From the NCBI GenBank assembly GCA_905205855.1, contig CAJLFL010000011.1, forward strand, positions 1 through 19,295: a stretch of 19,295 bases of DNA. Reading direction: 5' to 3'. Position 1 is the first letter of the stretch; each line of letters opens with the position of its first letter. Positions 14,830 through 19,295 of the stretch are shown here, piece after piece. This stretch comes from an uncultured Eubacteriales bacterium (GTDB taxonomy: Bacteria > Bacillota > Clostridia > Monoglobales > Monoglobaceae). Below the pieces are notes generated by a model. The model saw only the letters and a program-made list of their open reading frames with translations. It searched no databases and was not told the origin of the DNA. The translations under genes were made by a program, and so were the position numbers.

Positions 14830-14888
14830 AAAACTCCTTTTTCTTGCAAACAATAGCATTGTAAAATTAAACAAGAGATAGGAGTTTT
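14830..14888 (+). promoter_or_regulatory. Inverted repeat covering the spoVT ribosome binding site
   Basis: AAAACTCCT (14830-14838) is the exact complement of AGGAGTTTT (14880-14888), which contains the spoVT Shine-Dalgarno sequence. An inner TCTTG (14842-14846) can pair with CAAGA (14872-14876), and a third pair, ACAAT (14850-14854) with ATTGT (14858-14862), closes a 3-base AGC loop. A transcript starting upstream of 14830 would have its ribosome binding site masked. I could not identify a confident promoter here. Confidence 0.55.
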
Positions 14889-14893
14889 TATAT

Positions 14894-15430
14894 ATGAAAG
14901 CAACAGGAATTGTAAGACGTATAGATGACCTCGGACGTATAGTTATTCCAAAGGAAATCAGACGCACTATGAGAATACGTGAGGGTGACCCGCTTGAAAT
15001 CTATACAGAAAGCAACGGAACGGTAATATTTAAAAAATATTCGCCTATAGGCGAGCTCGGCGAATTTGCTTCGCAGTATGCAGAATCGCTTTCAAAGGTA
15101 GCAGGGATACCGTCGTGCATAACCGATAAAGATAATGTAATAGCCGTATCCGGAATACCCAAAAAGGAACTGCGCGAAAAAAAGGTTTCGGGAGAGCTTG
15201 AAAGAGTTATGGCGTCAAAGACAGTGTTTCTTGCAAATCCGGGGGATAAAACAATACAGATAATTGACGAAAATGACCGTTACGGCGCAGGAGTGGTAGC
15301 GCCTATAGTATATGACGGTGACAGCATAGGCTCTGTAGTGTTTCTTGCGGATTCAGCCGATAAGGTCGGAGAGCTTGAAAGCAAGCTGGCAGAAACCGCT
15401 GCAGGTTTTTTGGGCAAAACAATGGAATAA
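14894..15430 (+). CDS. spoVT: Stage V sporulation protein T, AbrB-family regulator
   Basis: This 178-residue protein matches SpoVT in length and domain order. The N-terminal swapped-hairpin AbrB DNA-binding domain (1-50) has the characteristic ATGIVRRIDDLGRIVIPKEI and RRTMRIREGDPLEIY segments. A GAF-like domain (about 55-178) follows. In Bacillus, SpoVT is a forespore regulator expressed under SigG that tunes late sporulation genes, and it is widespread in spore-forming Clostridia. The ribosome binding site AGGAG (14880-14884) is 9 bases before the ATG and lies inside an inverted repeat. A strong terminator follows immediately. It indicates that the organism comes from a spore-forming lineage. 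Confidence 0.95.
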   Translation: MKATGIVRRIDDLGRIVIPKEIRRTMRIREGDPLEIYTESNGTVIFKKYSPIGELGEFASQYAESLSKVAGIPSCITDKDNVIAVSGIPKKELREKKVSGELERVMASKTVFLANPGDKTIQIIDENDRYGAGVVAPIVYDGDSIGSVVFLADSADKVGELESKLAETAAGFLGKTME

Positions 15431-15437
15431 AAATGAC

Positions 15438-15473
15438 AAAACGGTACAGGAGGTTTAATTCCTGTACCGTTTT
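15438..15473 (+). terminator. Intrinsic terminator after spoVT
   Basis: AAAACGGTACAGGA (15438-15451) pairs perfectly with TCCTGTACCGTTTT (15460-15473), a 14-bp stem with an 8-base loop ending in a T-run. It begins 8 bases after the spoVT stop codon. Confidence 0.92.
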
Positions 15474-15558
15474 AATATGCGTAGCAGGAATTGATAGCCT
15501 GTCATTTAAAACCGCAGATCAGCTTGGCATCCTTTAGATGGCAAATAATGTGCCTATA

Positions 15559-15587
15559 TGCAAGAAAACAGTATCGGCTTGCAAGAA
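15559..15587 (+). repeat. 8-bp direct repeat with 21-bp periodicity, candidate activator site
   Basis: TGCAAGAA occurs at 15559-15566 and again at 15580-15587, a start-to-start distance of 21 bases (two helical turns). It ends 15 bases before the -35 box of the glycoside hydrolase promoter. AraC-type activators, the usual partners of YesM kinases, typically bind direct half-sites about 21 bases apart near the -35 box. Confidence 0.4.
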
Positions 15588-15602
15588 GATTGTTAACAGA
15601 CA

Positions 15603-15631
15603 TTGACCGCAAAATTCGGCTGTGTTATAAG
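15603..15631 (+). promoter_or_regulatory. SigA-type promoter for the glycoside hydrolase gene
   Basis: A -35 box TTGACC (15603-15608) is followed by a 17-base spacer and a -10 box TATAAG (15626-15631) with an upstream TG. GATAAT at 15631-15636 is an overlapping alternative but at worse spacing. The start codon is 37 bases downstream. Confidence 0.7.
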
Positions 15632-15668
15632 ATAATATAAAGCATAGGCTGAAAGGTGGCATAATATA

Positions 15669-17630
15669 ATGAGATTCAGACAGGTACATTTGGACTTTCA
15701 TACCTCAGAGCATATAAATGATATAGGCTCAGGATTTGATAAAAAGCAGTTTCAGGAGGCACTGAAGACAGGAAACGTTGATTCAATAACGCTTTTTGCA
15801 AAGTGTCATCATGGCTGGATGTATTATCCGTCGGATATTGCCGAAATGCATCCGCATCTTAAATTTGATTTACTTGGGGCACAGATAGAAGCCGCACATG
15901 AAATCGGAGTAAAAACGCCTGTTTATATATCCGCCGGACTTGACGAAAAAATGGCAAGGCTTCATCCGGAATGGCTTTTCAGATACCCGGATGAAAGTAT
16001 GAGCTGGGCAAGGGACTTTACAGAGCCGGGCTATCATATACTTTGTATGAACACTCTGTATATTGATTATCTGATAAAACAGATTGAGGAGGTATGTCGG
16101 CTTTATGACGCGGACGGAATATTTCTTGATATAATGGACGTAAGGGATTGTCATTGCAGAAGCTGCTGCAATGAAATGCTAAACCGCGGTTTGAATCCGT
16201 ATAACAGAGAAAACTCGATTGAATTGGCAGAGAGAGCTTATAAAAACTATGCCGGGCGTGTACGCGCTGCGATTGATAAATATAAGCCCGGACTTCCGGT
16301 ATTTCATAATTCAGGGCATATATATCAGGGCAGACGCGATTTGTCAGGCTATAATTCTCATCTGGAGCTTGAAAGTCTGCCTACGGGGGAATATGGATAT
16401 GACCATTTTCCGATAAGTGCAATGTATGCGTCCGGAGTTGGTATGGAATATCTCGGAATGACAGGAAAGTTTCACGGGCACTGGGGGGAGTTTGGCGGAT
16501 TTAAACACCCCAACGCTTTAAGATATGAGGTTGCATTAAATGCGGCTTTGGGGGCAAAATCATCAATAGGAGATCAGCTTGCACCGGATGGTCATATGGA
16601 TTTGGAAACATACAAATTGATAGGCGCGGCATACAAAGAGCTTGAACCGAAGGAACCCTGGTTAGAGAATGTAAAGCCTGTTGCGGATATAGGCGTACTG
16701 TCATATGAGCATGTTTTAAGTATAGACGAACACAGATTTGAACGGAGTAATTCCCCGGATACAGGCGCAGTCAGAATTTTGCTTGAGGGTAAATTTTTGT
16801 TTAATTTTATAGACGCTGAGGCAGATTTTGAAAAGTATAAGGTTATTGTTTTGCCGGATATGGTAAGAATTACACTTCAAACCGAAAATAAACTGAAACG
16901 CTTTATAAAAAACGGAGGAAAGCTTTTGGTAACGGGAAAATCGGGGCTGTATGCCGATGCAAATAAGTTTGCATTTGATTTCGGAGTCAGATATATCGGA
17001 GAGGCGCAGTATAATCCGGATTACTTCAGACCTGTAACCGAGATTGACGGGTTGGGCGATACGGGATATGTGTTTTATTCGCGCGGGCAATGGACAGAGC
17101 TTACGGACGGAAAGGAACTTGCCGTGCGTGAGAATCCGTATTTCAACCGCAGTGCGGCACACTTCTGTTCACATCAGCACACGCCGGACAGCGGAACGTA
17201 CGGAGGTCCCGGTATGACTGAGGGAAAGGACGGAATATACATATCTTGGGAAATCTTTACGGATTATGCGCTTAAAGGGAATCTGGCGTATAAGCAAATA
17301 GTACATTTTGCTTTAAATAAGCTTCTCGGAACAGAAAAAACCTTAACGACAAACCTTCCGGCACAGGGAGTAGCAACCGTGATGCGTCAGGGAGAGAGAA
17401 TGATTATTCATTTTTTATATGCTTCTCCGGTAAAACGCGGCGAAGCCACGGAGGTTATTGAAGACATAATACCTGTATACGATATTACCGCAAGTGTTAA
17501 GTGCAGCAAAACGCCGAAACGCGTATACCTTGCACCGTCCGGAGAGGATATAGATTACAGCTTTACCGGCGGTGAGGTGAAGTTTAAACTGAAAAAACTG
17601 GAAAATCATCAGATGGTTGTAATAGAATAA
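15669..17630 (+). CDS. GHL6/GH151-like glycoside hydrolase, possible alpha-L-fucosidase
   Basis: This 653-residue protein has no signal peptide, so it should act inside the cell on imported oligosaccharides. The N-terminal TIM-barrel (about 1-330) begins RQVHLDFHTSE and contains FAKCHHGWMYYPS, as in proteins annotated hypothetical glycosyl hydrolase 6 and the related fucosidase family GH151. Candidate catalytic acids are Asp154 in DGIFLDIMD and Glu233/Glu235 in HLELES; Glu274 in HWGEFGGF is also strongly placed. A beta-galactosidase-trimerisation-like domain (about 335-560) and a C-terminal beta domain follow. Four cysteines (161, 163, 166, 167) cluster just after the Asp154 strand and may bind a metal. 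AAGGTGG at 15653-15659 sets the start. The fucosidase activity is only a family-based guess. Confidence 0.72.
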   Translation: MRFRQVHLDFHTSEHINDIGSGFDKKQFQEALKTGNVDSITLFAKCHHGWMYYPSDIAEMHPHLKFDLLGAQIEAAHEIGVKTPVYISAGLDEKMARLHPEWLFRYPDESMSWARDFTEPGYHILCMNTLYIDYLIKQIEEVCRLYDADGIFLDIMDVRDCHCRSCCNEMLNRGLNPYNRENSIELAERAYKNYAGRVRAAIDKYKPGLPVFHNSGHIYQGRRDLSGYNSHLELESLPTGEYGYDHFPISAMYASGVGMEYLGMTGKFHGHWGEFGGFKHPNALRYEVALNAALGAKSSIGDQLAPDGHMDLETYKLIGAAYKELEPKEPWLENVKPVADIGVLSYEHVLSIDEHRFERSNSPDTGAVRILLEGKFLFNFIDAEADFEKYKVIVLPDMVRITLQTENKLKRFIKNGGKLLVTGKSGLYADANKFAFDFGVRYIGEAQYNPDYFRPVTEIDGLGDTGYVFYSRGQWTELTDGKELAVRENPYFNRSAAHFCSHQHTPDSGTYGGPGMTEGKDGIYISWEIFTDYALKGNLAYKQIVHFALNKLLGTEKTLTTNLPAQGVATVMRQGERMIIHFLYASPVKRGEATEVIEDIIPVYDITASVKCSKTPKRVYLAPSGEDIDYSFTGGEVKFKLKKLENHQMVVIE

Positions 17631-17637
17631 ATATAAA

Positions 17638-17665
17638 ATGGGAGCAGTTTTAAAACTGCCCCCAT
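17638..17665. terminator. Bidirectional intrinsic terminator between convergent genes
   Basis: A perfect palindrome GCAGTTTTAAAACTGC (17644-17659) is flanked by ATGGG and CCCAT (17638-17642 and 17661-17665) with one A-C mismatch. T-rich DNA follows on both strands: CTTTATTTT on the plus strand and ATTTTATATTTATT on the minus strand. It sits in the 39-base gap between the two converging genes and can serve both. Confidence 0.9.
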
Positions 17666-17669
17666 AACT

Positions 17670-19295
17670 TTATTTTATAATAGGCATTGAAATCATTACC
17701 GACGTACCTTCATTTACTGACGAATCTATTGTAATACCATATTCTTCGCCAAATATAAGTTTAATTCTCTGGTTTATGTTTTTAAGACCTATATGCTCCG
17801 ATGAGTTATTATCAATATTCTCTGTGCTTGCGCGGAGTTCTTCAAGCTTTTCAGGTTCAATTCCGATACCGTTATCGCTGACTTCATAATAAAGCATATC
17901 TCCGACAGAAAAAACCTTTATACTTATCTTTCCGCGTTTTTCGGCAAACATTGGACGTATTCCGTGCGTCAGACTGTTTTCTATGACAGGCTGCAAAACC
18001 ATCTTAAGTGTTTTTTTGTCTTTAACAGCGTCATCGGTTTCCCATTCTATATCAAAGTTATTATTGTATTTTATTGATTCAAGCTCTAAGTATTTTGCCG
18101 CATATTTAATCTCGTTTTCAACAGACGTTATATATTCTACGCTTGAAAGTGAGTTGTATAACAGGTCGCTCAGCAAGGTTATCATTTTGCAGGCGGGGTT
18201 TTGCGGGCTTTCATAATTTGCTATGCTTAAATGTATATGGTTCAGTGTGTTGAACAGAAAATGTGTGTTAAGCTGTGACTGCAAAGCCACAGACTGAGCC
18301 TTTCTAATCTGATTTATACTGTTTACAAGGTCTTTTTCCATTTCCTTATTTTTAGCCTGTATTTTCATAACGTTTTTTACGATAAAGGACAGCTTTGATT
18401 TTGTGTTTTCCTCAGGTACGGTTTCTGTATTAAGGGCAGAAACAATGGTCGACATATATCTTGATGATAAGATAAACATATAAGCGACCGCGCCGAAAGC
18501 GAGCAGGAAAATAAGCAAAAAGGTTATTGCGGTGTGATAAAAAATTGAATTTGAATTAGGTGCGTATGTGCAGGTGTAATAGACGTTTGCGTTTTCAATT
18601 TTGTATGTTGAAGATACAAGACTATGCCTTTTGTAAACCGAACCGGAGAGAACTTCGTCCGATAATTGTGTGCCTGTAAGTCCGGTATCTGAGGAAAACA
18701 AAACCGTGCCGTCTGAACTGCTTACTGATATTGTATCCGCATCGGGAAAGCTAAGCTCGGAAAGCAGCGTATGCGGATCAAATTCAAAAATCAGAATACC
18801 CTCGACAGCGGCAGAAACACTAATGTTATAACATACAAAAAACTTGTCATCGGAATATGTCATATAGAAGTTTTCGTTTGAACTTTGGTATGCATCATAC
18901 CAGGCGGTATTGTAGAAGTCCTTTCTGTAGTTGCTGTTATGAAACGAGAATACATAATCACTGGCGAATGAATAAAGATGTATTGAGTTAAGCGTAGAGT
19001 TTGTTGCAACAAATCTCGATAATGTTCCGCGTATGTCTGAAAACACACTGTTCTGAAACAGCTTGGATTCCTTGAAAGGGTTTTCGGAACTGAGAATCAT
19101 TGATACTGCGGAGGTTGAAGATATATACAGATAGTCTTTGTTAAGCTCGTCTATAAGATTTGACATATAGTTAAAGCTTTTTGAAAAATCAGATTCCAGG
19201 ACATCATTGCGTTCATTTTTAACAGAATTTGTGTATGTGCTGAAGCTTTTGCAGGTAATGGCAAGTACGGGAATCAGCAGCACAAAAAAGAAGCT
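17670..19295 (-). CDS. YesM-type sensor histidine kinase, 5' end beyond the window
   Basis: The frame is open to the right edge, so the true start and first part of the first membrane helix lie outside; 541 residues are visible. Domains in order are a membrane helix at the edge (FFFVLLIPVLAIT), an extracellular sensor region of about 230 residues, a second membrane helix (about 18537-18467), a HAMP-like/coiled-coil linker, a His_kinase domain with the phospho-acceptor His in NTHFLFNTLNH (codon 18261-18263), and a HATPase with NSLTHG, DNGIGI and GLKNINQRI boxes. Family members typically sense carbohydrates or cell-envelope signals and phosphorylate an AraC-type regulator (YesN). None is in the window, so it should be upstream on this strand or elsewhere. 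The neighbouring hydrolase is a plausible target. Confidence 0.9.
   Translation of the reverse strand, partial: SFFFVLLIPVLAITCKSFSTYTNSVKNERNDVLESDFSKSFNYMSNLIDELNKDYLYISSTSAVSMILSSENPFKESKLFQNSVFSDIRGTLSRFVATNSTLNSIHLYSFASDYVFSFHNSNYRKDFYNTAWYDAYQSSNENFYMTYSDDKFFVCYNISVSAAVEGILIFEFDPHTLLSELSFPDADTISVSSSDGTVLFSSDTGLTGTQLSDEVLSGSVYKRHSLVSSTYKIENANVYYTCTYAPNSNSIFYHTAITFLLIFLLAFGAVAYMFILSSRYMSTIVSALNTETVPEENTKSKLSFIVKNVMKIQAKNKEMEKDLVNSINQIRKAQSVALQSQLNTHFLFNTLNHIHLSIANYESPQNPACKMITLLSDLLYNSLSSVEYITSVENEIKYAAKYLELESIKYNNNFDIEWETDDAVKDKKTLKMVLQPVIENSLTHGIRPMFAEKRGKISIKVFSVGDMLYYEVSDNGIGIEPEKLEELRASTENIDNNSSEHIGLKNINQRIKLIFGEEYGITIDSSVNEGTSVMISMPIIK

Noticed and set aside
14844..14872. TTGCAA plus TTAAAC as a SigA promoter for spoVT
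   Set aside because: The -10 box is poor and the start point would fall on the ribosome binding site. TAAAAT at 14862 is at too short a spacing (12 bases).

Overview
The window is bacterial and most likely from an anaerobic, spore-forming Firmicute of the class Clostridia. Support comes from a SpoVT sporulation regulator, a YesM-type histidine kinase, strong AGGAGG-like ribosome binding sites, Gram-positive-style promoters and terminators, and many oxygen-sensitive iron-sulfur enzymes. I cannot name the genus. There are 17 genes. The first 16 lie on the plus strand and the last one is convergent on the minus strand.

Region 1 (24-12614) looks like one long metabolic operon for reductive succinate formation. 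In order it encodes an LDH/MDH-family dehydrogenase with the malate-type specificity residue, class II fumarase, a complete HdrB-HdrC-HdrA set, MvhD/FlxD, two dicluster iron-sulfur subunits (FlxC- and FlxB-like), an FAD/NAD subunit (FlxA-like), a soluble FrdB-FrdA pair, and an AspT/SucE-family carboxylate or amino-acid exchanger. A strong terminator follows at 12635. Six consecutive genes from hdrB to flxA are overlapping or tightly spaced. The chemistry reads in order: oxaloacetate to malate to fumarate to succinate, then export. The enzyme set between fumarase and FrdAB is the FlxABCD-HdrABC electron-bifurcating NADH dehydrogenase. My main hypothesis is a soluble, NADH-dependent, flavin-bifurcating fumarate reductase that also reduces ferredoxin.

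Region 2 (12684-15473) has its own promoter. It carries a MATE efflux pump, a membrane-anchored protein of unknown function and spoVT. The spoVT leader can form an inverted repeat that buries its ribosome binding site. A strong terminator follows spoVT.

Region 3 (15559-19295) holds a GHL6/GH151-like glycoside hydrolase with its own promoter and an upstream 8-bp direct repeat with 21-bp periodicity. A bidirectional terminator separates it from a convergent YesM-type sensor kinase, whose start lies beyond the right edge of the window.

No tRNA, rRNA, CRISPR array, transposase or phage gene was seen, and no gene-free stretch exceeds 300 bases. The longest gap, 15431-15668, holds a terminator, a direct repeat and a promoter. 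The next, 11199-11351, holds a nested inverted repeat.
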